Source of the DNA: Ricinus communis
Taxonomy: Eukaryota > Streptophyta > Magnoliopsida > Malpighiales > Euphorbiaceae
Length of the DNA: 64,000 nt
Direction of reading: 5' to 3'
Assembly (NCBI RefSeq): GCF_019578655.1
Contig: NC_063259.1
Span: 3,212,001 to 3,276,000, forward strand
A program made the translations under genes and the position numbers. The notes beneath the pieces are model-generated. The model saw only the letters and a list, made by a program, of their open reading frames with translations, made no database searches and was not told the DNA's origin. Of this stretch, positions 48,522 through 59,581 are shown piece by piece (position 1 is the first letter of the stretch; the number at the start of each line of letters is the position of its first letter).

Positions 48522-49074
48522 ATTCTTCTTTTGAGGATCCCCCAGCCCTAGAATTGAAGGAGTTACCTAAGCACTTGAGCTATGGATTCTTGGATGAGGA
48601 AGAAAAGTTGTTTGTGATTATTACAGCAGATTTGACACCTGAGGAGCGAGCAAAAACTTTAGACTTGCTCAAGAGGTATAAAAAGGCCTTTGCCTACAAG
48701 ATTGTTGATATTCCCAGGATCAACCCTAGTTTCTGTTCTAACAAGATTCTTTTGGAGGATAGCTATAGACCAGTAGTTCAGCCACAGAGGTGGCTTAACC
48801 CGAATATGAAAGAAGTAGTGAAAAAGGAGGTAATTAAGCTCCTTGATGCAGGATTGATTTATCCTATTTCTGACAGTTCTTGGGTGAGCCCTGTGGAGGT
48901 TGTGCTGAAGAAATGAGGCATGACAATGATTCGCAATGAGAAGGATGAGCTGATACCCACACGAATGGTTACAGGATTTTGAGTTTGCATTGATTACAGG
49001 AGGCTTAATCATGCAACTCGGAAGGATCATTTCCCTCTTCCTTTCATTGATCAGATGTTAGAAAGATTGGTAGG
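48509..49074 (+). pseudogene. Element A reverse transcriptase, N-terminal part
   Basis: 48509-48916 holds the pre-RT linker and the start of RT: LLDAGLIYPISDSSWVSPVE. Stops at 48914-48916 and about 48980 follow. The frame then reads [20 protein letters not shown] up to the insertion point of element C (duplication ACATA at 49075-49079). RT resumes at 61049. Confidence 0.88.
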
Positions 49075-49079
49075 ACATA

Positions 49080-50540
49080 TGTATAAGTTGTCGAAGTCCT
49101 TCAAAATAAATTACTGATTTTCTTAAACTAATTTGTAGAAAAAGTGAAACTAGGTCGAATCCCAAGGGAACTAATGTGGATAGCTTCTCAAAGTAAAATA
49201 AAAATGGGGGTATTTTGAATGTTTGAATCAAAATTATAAATAAGCATAAAATAATGAAGGCTGAATATTAAAGTAAATAAAAATCAATCTTAACAAATTT
49301 CCAATTCAAGAGTGCTAATTCCATCCAATTGTAATCATGATCATAGGCTAAAATATCAATCCTTCTATTCAAGTACTTAGTCTACTTATTCGAAAAAGCC
49401 GCAACAAGTGTAATTCTCCTAATATAATTGACTCAAACCCAACATCCAAATCAAAACTTACCATTAGTCAACTGGGCACGATAGCGTTCCATATCAACTT
49501 AATGATAGCATTAAGAATAATGAGAATGACTAAACCAACATTAATTAATTGAGATAACTGCAATTGAATTAACCTTGTTCCTTTATTTCCCTAGAGCCTA
49601 TCATGCAAGCTATGTAATTCGAATAAACCGTAATCACACACACATGAGCCAGCTCCTTGCTACTTGTGTCAATCGTTCATGACAATTACGGATCACAAAC
49701 TCAAAGTTTAGCAATAGAAAAATCAATATCAAAGCTCAGTCGTCAGTTCAATCAATATCAATAATTCACAAATAATAAGAACAAGAAATAAAGAATACTT
49801 AAATTAAAGAAGAATTCTATTAAGCACAAAGCCTCACAAAATCACAATTGGAATTTATTCACTTTTGAATTAGAAATTAAAAACTTAGCCACTCATGGTA
49901 GAGTAAGAATTCACAAGAATTGTAGAGAATAGAAGAAGAATGAAGAATATCAATGAATAAGAGTACTTCCAGCCGTCATTATATAGGAAGTAAAACCCTA
50001 AACCCTAATAATAGAATCCTTATTAAAAAGAAGTAAGCTTCCTATATAATCTTATCCCTATAAGGATGGATAAGATAAAAAGTGATCTAAATAAATTAAA
50101 ATCCTAAATACATGGGAGAAAGCTCTCTTAATCCAATACTTCAAAAAATAAAGGAAATTAACTAAAGATGGGTCCATCACAAATTAATCTCTGAAAATTT
50201 TGAAGCTCTCTTTCGCATCTTTCAGCAGCTCATGGGACGCAATGCGTGGTCACGCCTTGTCGACAGTAGTCTTCTGTACAGATTTCTACGGAGTCATGGG
50301 CTGTAAGGCATGCTCACGCCTTGTCGATAGTGATCTTCTGTGCAGATTTCTGCATCTCCTCCAAAAGACTTAGTTTTTGACAAGTGATGACTTAAAACAT
50401 GTCTTTAGGCTGAATTTTGCTCCATCCTTGATATTTCATCACCTAATTCAGAATAAACAGAATTTCCATAATTAAGTACATTATTCAACCAAATCGTAAG
50501 AGAATTAAACACAATAAGTATAACTATTTGTGACCTATCA
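49080..50540 (-). mobile_element. Element C 3' LTR
   Basis: 1461 bp (plus-strand ends TGTATAAG and CCTATCA). TATA CCTATATAA(T) on the minus strand near 49978-49988. Palindromes at 50241-50258 and 50304-50321. It is homologous to 59582-61043 and 1-1263. Confidence 0.95.
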
Positions 50541-50552
50541 AATTCCCGCACA
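50541..50552 (-). other. Element C polypurine tract (putative)
   Basis: On the minus strand TGTGCGGGAATT lies directly before the LTR start TGATAGG. It is short and only moderately purine-rich. Confidence 0.45.
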
Positions 50553-51980
50553 CCTAATTTATGCTTGTCCTCAAGCATACCTCAATTCAACATACCAATT
50601 CTCCTTTTAACCTTCCTTTCATCTCTTTTAATCTCCTCAAATACCAAATAAGTTAAAACATACATTAATGAGCTGAATAATAATGATAATAAGGAGATTA
50701 GCACTCATAAGATAAATTTTGTAAAAAGAATAAGTATCTCAATAATTCATCAATATCAAAGCAATAAGACTTAACACCCTAATATGGTTTCACTCAATAC
50801 TCTCAAAGTGTTTAGGGTGTTTTTGCTCTCAGGATCAAAACATAGCATGTTATTACCATAAGCTTGTTAATAAATCAAGTCTCCACCACTACACATGAAC
50901 TAGGCACAAAAATCAAAGGGACTTCGAGGGTTGTAACGGGGCTTAGGCAAGGGTGTGATAAAAGGAAGAGCTGAAATGTTTCATTATGAAGACAAAAAGA
51001 TTGGATTCTTGCATGATAACTTATGCCACATCCATGAAACATACCTACAAAAATTTTGAAAGTTGATATTTATTCCCACATTTTATATGAGAACTTGTGA
51101 GGAGTAACAATTTAATTCAATATATTCTGATGAATACTTCTTCAATTCTCCTCCTCATGAAAGGAATAGATATCAACTTTCTTTTCCTCTTTTTCTTCCT
51201 TTTCTTTCCTCTTCTTTTTTTCTTTCTTCTTCTTTCTTTTTTTTGTTTTGTCTCTTTTTTTTGTTTCATTTGTACCATGCAACACTTCACTTCTTGTCTT
51301 GACAAGGGTAGAAAAATAGAGGTAGCAAAAAAAGGTCTTGGGTTAAATATGTGTTAAAAAAAATGAAAATGGAAAGTAGGCTCAAAGTGGCTAACTAAAA
51401 GGGAAATCAATAGGGTAGGTATTTTAAGAGTCTAAGAATAGGTTAATCCTAATTGCCATTTTCATATTAAAGCATCAATCTAAGGATGTGGTCTCAACAT
51501 GCATTCAGAAGCAAGTTCTAGAATAATCATACTAGTTTGATAACACTCATTAAAAACAATCAGAGCAAAATATAATGAACTGCTCTAAGGATCAAAAGCT
51601 CACTTGAATGTTCACATTTGTATCAAGTCTTGTGCATTTTTCAATCAATAAACTAATGAAATACCTTCAGATAGTTTTAAAGAAACACTAATCATACTTA
51701 TCCCCTTTCATGCATTAAAATTCAAACCAAAAATGTATTTCTAACTTACATGGTATTCCAGGTTATCAAAATAAAACTCAAGGTTGCAAAAGAAAAAGTA
51801 GCACATATGAATTAAAGCATAACTAATTATAAGTATAAAAAGATATTTTCAAAAGAAAATCATCCTCCCCCATACCTATACTATACATTGTCCTTGATGT
51901 ATCAAAAAGAAAATGGCTCTCAAAATAAATGAAAAGAGATGTGGTACTCCCCTGTTTTGTGAGCCACTTGGATGGAGTAG
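50553..51980 (-). other. Element C 3' noncoding region
   Basis: AT-rich and without credible ORFs. It contains a strongly pyrimidine-biased tract on the plus strand at 51178-51265. The frames at 51097-51357 and 51117-51305 are products of that tract. Confidence 0.65.
51178..51265 (-). repeat. ~85-base polypurine/polypyrimidine tract
   Basis: Plus strand is almost pure C/T (TTTCTTTTCCTCTTTTTC..), so the minus, element-sense strand is A/G-rich. It lies ~640 bases before the 3' LTR. Confidence 0.75.
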
Positions 51981-51981
51981 T

Positions 51982-53399
51982 CTATGGTGACGGTGGGCAA
52001 GGGGGTTGAACTCCCCAGTGTTTCATCAAGGCATTTAAATTTCTCTCCATCTTTGAAATTTCTCGTTCCATCTTTTCCAATCGAGCTTCAAAATCTGGTT
52101 CAGTGGAATCCTCTGGATCACGAAGACTGCTCGTTGGGCAAGATTGTTTCCTAGATCTTGGAGGATCGCCTTGACCGTGCGGAGAAATCTTTTGGAAAGA
52201 GTACACCCCATTGTGCTCCACAAGCATGTGCATCTTCATCAAACAGGCGATGTCCAATGGTTCCATCATAAGCAATATGTAAGTTAGTATTATCGAGATC
52301 AAGCAATTAAAGGCGAATAGCCAAATGAGTAATTAAAAAGCCTAAACATAAAAGCTTTCTTTACGAGTCAACACAAATTTGAATTGTGAAGCCAACCAAA
52401 AACCCAAATTGATTGTGTTACCATGCAACATGGACCAAATAAAATAAAGTTTAGCTTTTGTACATACATTTGCTGTGTCTTTTCTACTAGAAAAGCTGAA
52501 TGTTAAAAATCGTTGCATGTAAACCCATTCAGGTTTATTAAGATACCCACCTTTAGAGTTGCTAGGATCGTAATGCATGGGGTTAGAAGACATGGTCTTC
52601 CAGAGTTTTGCCTGATCAAAATTATCAACAAAATCTATGGCAGAGCTCTTGTATTGATTGGTTAGAGAAAATTCAGTGTCAACAAATCCTAGGACCAAAT
52701 TGAATTCAGTGATGGATTGCTTAAATTCATTGCCTAGGAGTCGATATCGCACAACTCCAGGACTATCAAATGTGAAATTCTCTAGTGTTTTGAACTGAAA
52801 GGTTGTGTAGAATTCTCTAATCAATTCAACAAATGTGGGGTATCTAACAGTCATTAAGGTTTTCCACCACATACTAGCTATCATAGCATCGAAATCCTGT
52901 TTTATATCCAGTTTTTCAAGAGAATGAGTGTCGACATACTTACTTGGGTAAATCGCTTGAGTTCGTACATCAGCATACCTATCCTTTTAGGCTTTGGTAG
53001 TAAATTTCAAGAATCCAGTCAATTCAGCTTTCGATGGTGGTAGTACAGCTTTCCCTTTCCCTAGGCGAGTTTGCCTAAATGTGATTTTGCCATCGTCCCG
53101 AGCGGCTACTGTTGTTTTCTCTAGACGAACTATTGCTTCGGCAGTGGGCAGGGCCATGGTGTCGTCGATGTCGAGCCAGACTGTCATGTTAGAATCTTGA
53201 GGTACTGTTGTCGTTTCCGATGGGGGATCTGCTTCGCTAGGGTTGGGTTGAGGTACGGCAGTCATGTCTGAAGGGGGGGTCTGCTTCGCTAGGTTTGGGT
53301 TGAGGTACGGCAATCACATCGCTGGGATTGGAGGATGTGCCTTTACTTCACCGTCGAGTGGAGGTTCTTTTTCGAGCGGTAGTCTTAAGGCGTACCATG
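51982..53399 (-). pseudogene. Element C third ORF (env position, ATHILA ORF-1-like)
   Basis: The likely ATG is at 53397-53399. The N-terminus has a proline-rich 17-residue tandem repeat (VPQPNPSEADPPSETTT), frame-shifted at a G-run (53272-53279 plus). The middle part (52987-53313) and the next part (52342-52884) are in the same frame, separated by one stop (52984-52986). The second contains TFVELIREFYTTFQF, VVRYRLLGNEFKQSITEFN and LGFVDTEF, resembling the ATHILA ORF-1 family. The C-terminal piece (51982-52302) has a short coiled coil (FEARLEKMEREISKMERNL). No signal peptide or membrane helix typical of an envelope protein is seen. Its function is unknown. Confidence 0.65.
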
Positions 53400-53609
53400 A
53401 TCGGTGGATGTTAGGTGTTTGAGCGGAGGAGGCGGAAATGAATAGTGGCTGCTGCTGCACAAAAAAACAAAGGGAAGCAATAGTGACTGTTGGAAAACCT
53501 TCTCACCGTCTCTTTCTTCTTCTTTTTTGAAATCGAAAATAGTAAAATATAAAAAAAATAAGAAAATGGAAATGAAATGGAGAAGTTAAAATCATCAACA
53601 CAGAAGATT
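53400..53609 (-). promoter_or_regulatory. Promoter-like leader of element C third ORF
   Basis: On the minus strand a TATATTTTA box (about 53544-53553) lies ~150 bases before the ATG. A pyrimidine run and TTTTTTTGTGCAG, a good splice-acceptor match, lie near 53454-53466. The palindromic minisatellite is immediately upstream. This could start or splice a separate mRNA for the third ORF; it is inference only. Confidence 0.4.
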
Positions 53610-53611
53610 GT

Positions 53612-54035
53612 GTGAAGTAAAGCGTGGTCACGCCTTATAAGGAGCGAGCTTCTGTAAAAGAAAATAAAATGAATGTCAAAACAAAACAAAAGGTGTTGTG
53701 AAATAAGGCATGGTCACGCCTTATAACAAGCGAGCTTTTGTAAAAAAATGAAGTCAAAACAGAAGGCGTCTTGAAACAAGGCGTGGTCAAGCCTTATAAG
53801 AAACGAGCTTCTGTAATCTTGAGGTGCAGTTTTTCAAAACAAAACAGAAGGTGTTTTGAAACAAGGCGTGGTCACACCTTATAAGAAGCGAGCTTCTGTA
53901 AGACTAACAACAGATTTTATTTATTTATTTATTTATTTTTAAACAGAATAGAAGATGTTTGGGAACAAGGCGTGGTCACGCCCTATAAGAAACGAGCTTC
54001 TGTAATAAATTCTGTTAACGTGGTCATGCTTTATC
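53612..54035 (-). repeat. Palindromic minisatellite (AAGGCGTGGTCACGCCTT motif)
   Basis: Six copies of an inverted repeat with GGCGTG and CACGCC arms lie at about 53620, 53707, 53778, 53861, 53966 and 54017. They are 51-106 bases apart and most are followed by ATAAGAARCGAGCTTCTGTA. The same palindrome occurs twice in each C LTR (for example 60743-60760 and 60808-60825). An (ATTT)n run lies at about 53917-53940. Confidence 0.85.
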
Positions 54036-54206
54036 CAGATTGGCCTCCTGCCAACAAAAATTGAACTTCTTCATTAAAAAAAATATTAGAAAATAAAATA
54101 AATTCAGTGAAAGAAAATAAAACGTATGAATAAAATGAAGAAAGCATTTGGGTTGCCTCCCAATAGCGCAATTCGTTTAACGTCGTTTTGCTCGACGGAG
54201 TGAGGA

Positions 54207-55430
54207 AACGTTTCAGTCATCCAGATAAGTGGGGTAATCCAAAGGAAAACTATCGAGACATGGAACAATTTCGCCCTCTTGGAAGATTTTCAATCTATGA
54301 CCATTTACTTTGAAGATTTTGTTCAAATCCAAGCTTTTAATTTCCACTGCACCATAGGGGAACACATTAGTAACAACAAATGGACCAATTCATCGAGAAC
54401 GAAACTTACCGGGCATAAGCTTCAATCAAGAATTATATAACAATACTTTTTGACCAATCTTAAATTGTTTCCTAATAAGAATATTATCATGGAGTAATTT
54501 GGACTTCTCTTTGTAAATTCTCGAATTCTCATAGGCATCTAATCGCAACTCCTCTAATTCTTGCAATTGCAGTAGCCTTGACATTCCAGCTTTATCCATG
54601 TTCATGTTGCATTGTCGAATTGCCCAATAGGCCTTATGCTCAATTTCTACCGATAAATGACATGCTTTTCCGAAGACTAACCGATAAGGGGACATTCCTA
54701 TGGGAGTTTTGTAAGCTATGCGGTATGCCCAAAGAGCATCATCTAAACGAAGGCTCCAATCCTTTCTTCCTGGATTCACCATTTTTTCTAAGATGGATTT
54801 AACTTCTCTATTGGAAACTTCGGTTTGTCCATTGGTTTGAGGATGATATGCGGTGGCTGTTCTATGATTTACTCCGTACTTCTTCGTCAAAGCTGTAACC
54901 GATCTATTGCAAAAATGAGCTCCTTGGTCACTGACAATTGCTCTTGGATTTCCAAACCTGTTAAAGATGTTAGCCTTGATAAAACCTACAACAGCTTGAG
55001 AATCATCAGCTCTGGTGGCTTTAGCTTCCACCCATTTTGATACATAATCTACAGCCAAGAGTATATATGAGAAACCACAAGAAGAGGGTAGAAGACCCAT
55101 AAAATCGATCCCCCACACATCAAATATTTCACAGATAAGAATCGGAACTTGAGGCATTTCATTATTTCGAGTTAGTGCTCCTACTTTTTGACATTTCTCA
55201 CAACTTTTGTAAAATTGATATGCATCTTTAAACAAAGTTTCCCAATATAAACCACAATATAAGCTTTTCCTAGCGGTTCGTCTAGGTCCAAAGTGTCCTC
55301 CATATGCATAATCATGGCTAAAGGCTAAAATAGATTGGAATTCATTTTCAGGCACACATCTCCTAATCACTTGATCATAACAAAATTTCCATAAGAAGGG
55401 CTCATCCCAAACATAATATTTAGACTCATT
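54207..55430 (-). pseudogene. Element C integrase
   Basis: Nearly complete. It has an H..H/C..C zinc domain ([11 protein letters not shown] then CEKCQ), the core with WGIDFMG (first D), IVSDQGAHF (second D) and [10 protein letters not shown] (E). Blocks [14 protein letters not shown] and [14 protein letters not shown] follow. The long open frame ends at 54426 with VLLYNS. After that stop the C-terminal block continues to about 54207 (GPFVVTNVFPYGAVEI, VNGHRLKIF). All three catalytic acidic residues and the zinc ligands are readable. It is disabled only by stops near the C-terminus. Confidence 0.92.
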
Positions 55431-56081
55431 CTTTATCTTTGCCTTCCTAGATTTACTAAGATAATGAGGTAGATTTCTTGTAACTAAGTAATTTACCATG
55501 TCTGCATACCAAGGAGTCATACCCTTGAGTTGGAACAAATGTTCATCAGGAAAGTTATCATTGAAAGGTAGGTCATCTTCTTCCCTTATCAACCTACTCA
55601 AATGGTCTGCAACAGAATTTTCCACTCCTTTTCTATCCTTGATGTTCAAGTTAAATTCTTGAAGAAGCAAAATCCATCGAATTAGCCTTGGTTTTGATTC
55701 TTTCTTTGCTAAAAGATACTTCAAAGCTGCATGATCAGAATACACAATAACTTTAGAACCAAGCACATAAGATCAAAATTTATCCAAAGCAAAGACAATT
55801 GATAAAAGCTCCTTTTCTATCGTGGAGTAATTGCATTGTGCAGAATTTAATGTCCTGGAAGTATAATAGATAACATGACTTTTCTTTTCAATCCGCTGCC
55901 CTAGAACTGCTCCCACTGCATAATTGCTTGCATCGCACATGATTTCAAAAGGTAAATCCCATCTAGGTGGTTGAATAATAGGTGTGCTTGTCAACAAATC
56001 TTTGAGTTTAACAAACGCCTCTCTGCATTCATTCCCAAACTCGAAATGAACTTCTTTTTGCAGTAAATTTGTCAATGGCAA
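55431..56081 (-). pseudogene. Element C RNase H
   Basis: Two open pieces meet at one stop near 55771. Catalytic blocks are present: MCDASNYAVGAVLGQ, TIEKELLSIVFALDKF, VIYSDHAAL-like [13 protein letters not shown], and a final VADHLSRL. All four acidic positions are kept. A stop just upstream (about 56118) separates it from RT. Confidence 0.9.
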
Positions 56082-56120
56082 AGCGATCTTGGAGAAATCC
56101 TTGATAAATCTGTGATAAAA

Positions 56121-57338
56121 TCATGCATGTCCTAGAAAAGGACGCACTTCCCTAACATTGGTAAGGTATGGTAAGTTTGCAATTATGTCTACTTTTGCGT
56201 TATCAACCTCTATACCCTTGGAGGAGACCACATGCCCTAATACAATGCCTTGGGTGACCATAAAATGACATTTCTCATAATTTAAAACCAAGTTTGTCTC
56301 TATACATCTCCTTAAAACTTTGGTTAAATTTTCTAAGCATTCATCAAATGAATCCCCATACACAGTAAAGTCATCCATAAATACTTCAATGCATTTCTCA
56401 ATATATTTAGAAAAAATACTCATCATGCATCTTTGAAACATACCTGGAGCATTACAGAGGCCAAAAGGCATTTGCCTATAAGCATAGGTTCCGAAAGGAT
56501 AAGTGAATGTTGTTTTTTCTTGATCTTCCTGTGCAATAGGAATTTGATAGAATCCTGAAAAGCCATCAAGAAAACAGAAGAAAGATTTGCTCGCCAATCG
56601 TTCTAACATTTGGTTAATGAAAGGTAGGGGAAAATGATCTTTTCTAGTTACTTGATTAAGCTTCCTAAAATCTATACACATTCTCCAACCATTTTGCACA
56701 TGCATTGGTACAAGTTCATTGTTCAAATTCCTTACCACAATCATTCCAGTTTTCTTGGGGACAACATGAATCAGACTTACCCATTTGCTGTCTGAGATTG
56801 GGTAGATTATACCTGCATCTAACAGCTTGAGTATCTCTTTCATGACAAGTTCTTTCATGGCTGGGTTCAGTCTCCTTTGTGGTTCCCTTGATGGCTTAGC
56901 ATCATCCTCTAGCAAAATCCTGTGCATGCAAATTGATGGACTAATGCCTTTTATGTTAGCCAACGTCCAACCAATTGCAACCTTGTATTCCTTCAAAGCT
57001 TTAATCAATCTTCCTTCCTGTTTCATTGTTAGTCCGTTTGAGATGATAACAGGCAATGTCTCCTTATTACCTAAATACACGTATTTTAGGTGATCCGGTA
57101 AAGCTTTCAGCTCTAGTTTTGGTGCCTGCACAATTGAAGGTAACATCTTGTCATTAGTATTAGAGATTTCAGCATTGAGATTTGTCGGTTCAGATATTGT
57201 TGCTGAAAATAATTCTTCTACACCAATCTCATAATCATTTCCTTCAAAATTAGATTTTTTATCCAATTCTTGCTCATCACCAACACTTTCTTCTGTAAAA
57301 ACTTCCTGCACGATTGGATCAATTACCCAATATGGCAA
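56121..57338 (-). pseudogene. Element C reverse transcriptase
   Basis: A 405-codon open frame. The linker is followed by [55 protein letters not shown], a RQMPFGLCNAPGMFQRC block, and the catalytic IEVFMDDFTVYG. LVLNYEKCHFMV, LGHVVSSKGIEVD and VRPFLGHA come at the end. The domain itself is intact, including the FMDD box. It is separated from protease by a frameshift near 57323-57338 and from RNase H by a stop. Confidence 0.92.
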
Positions 57339-57960
57339 AGAGAATGTACATCATTAGGGTATTTAATTGCATCGAAAATATTAAATTTAACAATCTCTCC
57401 ATCAAATTCTACGGAGAGAGTACCCTCATCTACATTAATCTTTGTCTTAGCACTTTTCATGAATTGTCGTCCTAACAAAATTGAGGCTGATTTTGATGAG
57501 GAACTGCCATCCATTTCCAAAATGTAAAAGTCGACAGGGAGTATGAGCTCATTAACCTGCACCAAAACATCTTGAACTACCCCAAGGGGATGAATGAAAG
57601 AATGATGAGCTAATTGAATCACTACACTAGTTTTTTACAAGTCATTTAGTTTTAAATCTTTGATAAATAGAAAATGGCATGACATTAATGGAAGCTCCCA
57701 AATCTAACATGGCACACTTAATTTTCGTATTACCAATAACACAAGGTAATGAAAACATACCTGGATCTTTGCATTTTCCTGGCATATTCTTTTGTAAGAT
57801 TGCTGACACATTCTTACTTACCACTACTTTCTTCTTTCTCTTCATTCTTCTTTTGTTGGTGCACAATTCCTTCAAGAACTTTGCATATTTAGGAATTTGT
57901 TTGATAGCATCCAATAGTGGGATATTTATCTCCACCTTCCTAAATGTATCCAAGATCTCC
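57323..57960 (-). pseudogene. Element C protease
   Basis: Two open pieces. 57642-57953 contains KYAKFLKELCTNKRR and the active-site block AMLDLGASINVMPFSIYQ. 57323-57622 contains HPLGVVQDVLVQVNELILP and SASILLGRQFMKSAKTKI. The domain is complete in order, with a stop/frameshift between the pieces near 57630. Confidence 0.88.
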
Positions 57961-59522
57961 TTTTCTTGCTCATCTTCTTTTGGTTTTGCTAATCTGCTAG
58001 GAAAAGGAATTAATGGAGTGTGAGATGAAAGAGATAGGGGAGGATCAAATCTTACCCTACGTGATGCCTTGGAGGAAGCTTCTTCTTAATTTTCCTTGCT
58101 AAGTTCACTTTCCTTAAGTGGAATCGAGCCTAAAGGAATCTCCTTTCCACTTCTTAGAGAAATTGCACTAACGTTCTCCTTTGGATTTATTTCTGGTTGT
58201 GAAGGTAGTTTTCTAAAATTTTAAGCCTCCAATTTACTAACTGACGTAGCCAATCGAGTTATTTGATTGTCGAAATTCTGAATGCTTGACCTTGTTTCCT
58301 GTTGAAATTGAAGATTATTGTTAGCAAGATTTTTAACAATATCTTCCAAGGACATACCTGAATTTGAAGCTTGAGGTTGTTTGTTGAAATTCTAGGAAGG
58401 ATACTTTTGTTGTCCTCATTGGTTCTCATAGCTCAAATTTGGGTGATCTCTCCATCCAGGATTATAATGATTGGAAAAAGGGTCATACTTCCTTTGAGGT
58501 TGACTAGTATATCCGCTTAGAGCATTAGCCTCTTGTATCATGTCTTGTTGCAATGTTGGGCACATATCGATAGGGTGTCCTTGGACCGAACATATTCCAC
58601 AAACTTTTACCATTTGCAATTGCCCTACATCCATTTGACGAACCAAAGCAGTTAAATTAGAAATTTGATTTTCAAGATTTTTAGTGCTTACCTCATTAAC
58701 TTGCCTTGTAGCTCTATCAGCCCTTATACCAAATTGTTAAGAATGTTCAGCCATGTTTGAAATCAATTACTTGGCTTCTTCAGGTGTCTTGTCTACCAAA
58801 GCTCCACCACTTGCTGCATCAATCATACTCCTATCTATTGGCAGTAATCCTTCATAGAAGTATTGGATTAGGAGTTGCGGAGAGATTTGATGATGTGGGC
58901 ATTTAGTATATAGTTGCTTGAACCTTTCCCAATACTCATACAATGTTTCTCCAGTGAACTGTGTTATGCAACAAATTTCTTTTCTGATGTTGGCAGCTCT
59001 TGTTGCAGGGAAGAACTTGTCTAAGAACAATCTTTTCATCTTATTCCATGTTGTTATTGAACCAGAGGGTAGATAATAGAGCCAATCTTTTGCTTTATCC
59101 TTTAAAGAAAAGGGAAAAGCTCTAAGATTTATTTGCTCTTCTGTCACACCATGTGGCTTCATTCCGGAGCATACAATATGGAATTCTTTCAAATGTTTAT
59201 GAGGATCTTCACCTGCACATCCACGAAAAGAAGGGAGTAAGTGAATTAAACCGGATTTTAATTCAAAATCAACTGCAATATTAGGAAATGTAATGCATAA
59301 AGATTGTTGATTTAAATTCGGTTCAGCTAGCTCTTTGAGAGTTCTGTTCGCCATATTTTCTATAACTTCTTGAGGAATAGATGTGTCACCAATAGCCAAA
59401 TCTATTTCCAACTCCTCTATGAGACAACTTTTTCTTTGTCTAGTCTCCTTTCTTAATGGACGCGCTGTCTTCTCAATTTTAGGATTAAACTGTAAATCAA
59501 TATCTTGAGAAGAACGAGTCAT
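57961..59522 (-). pseudogene. Element C gag
   Basis: Starts MTRSSQDIDL at 59522, ~36 bases after the PBS. 251 codons are open (58767-59522) with GCAGEDPHKHLKEFHIVC, FPFSLKDKAKDWLYYLPS, FLDKFFPATRAANIRKEI, YEYWERFKQLYTKCPHH and MIDAASGGALVDKTPEEA. These are the Athila gag core. 58416-58646 carries an intact zinc knuckle CGICSVQGHPIDMC (C-x2-C-x4-H-x4-C). The tail to 57961 has several stops and a SAISLRSGKE block. Confidence 0.93.
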
Positions 59523-59558
59523 AAAAAAATAAATTAATCAATGAGAAACTAAAATAGG

Positions 59559-59577
59559 TTCCCCGGCAACGGTGCCA
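59559..59577 (-). other. Element C primer binding site (tRNA-Asp)
   Basis: TGGCACCGTTGCCGGGGAA on the minus strand, four bases from the LTR end. It differs by one base from the complement of the tRNA-Asp 3' end, the standard Athila primer. Confidence 0.9.
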
Positions 59578-59581
59578 AATT

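Noticed and set aside
51097..51357. Hydrophobic plus frame as membrane protein
   Set aside because: The hydrophobic stretch is translation of the polypyrimidine tract (Phe/Leu runs).
54578..57527. Plus-strand frames of 71-88 codons
   Set aside because: Antisense shadows of the integrase, RT and protease of element C.
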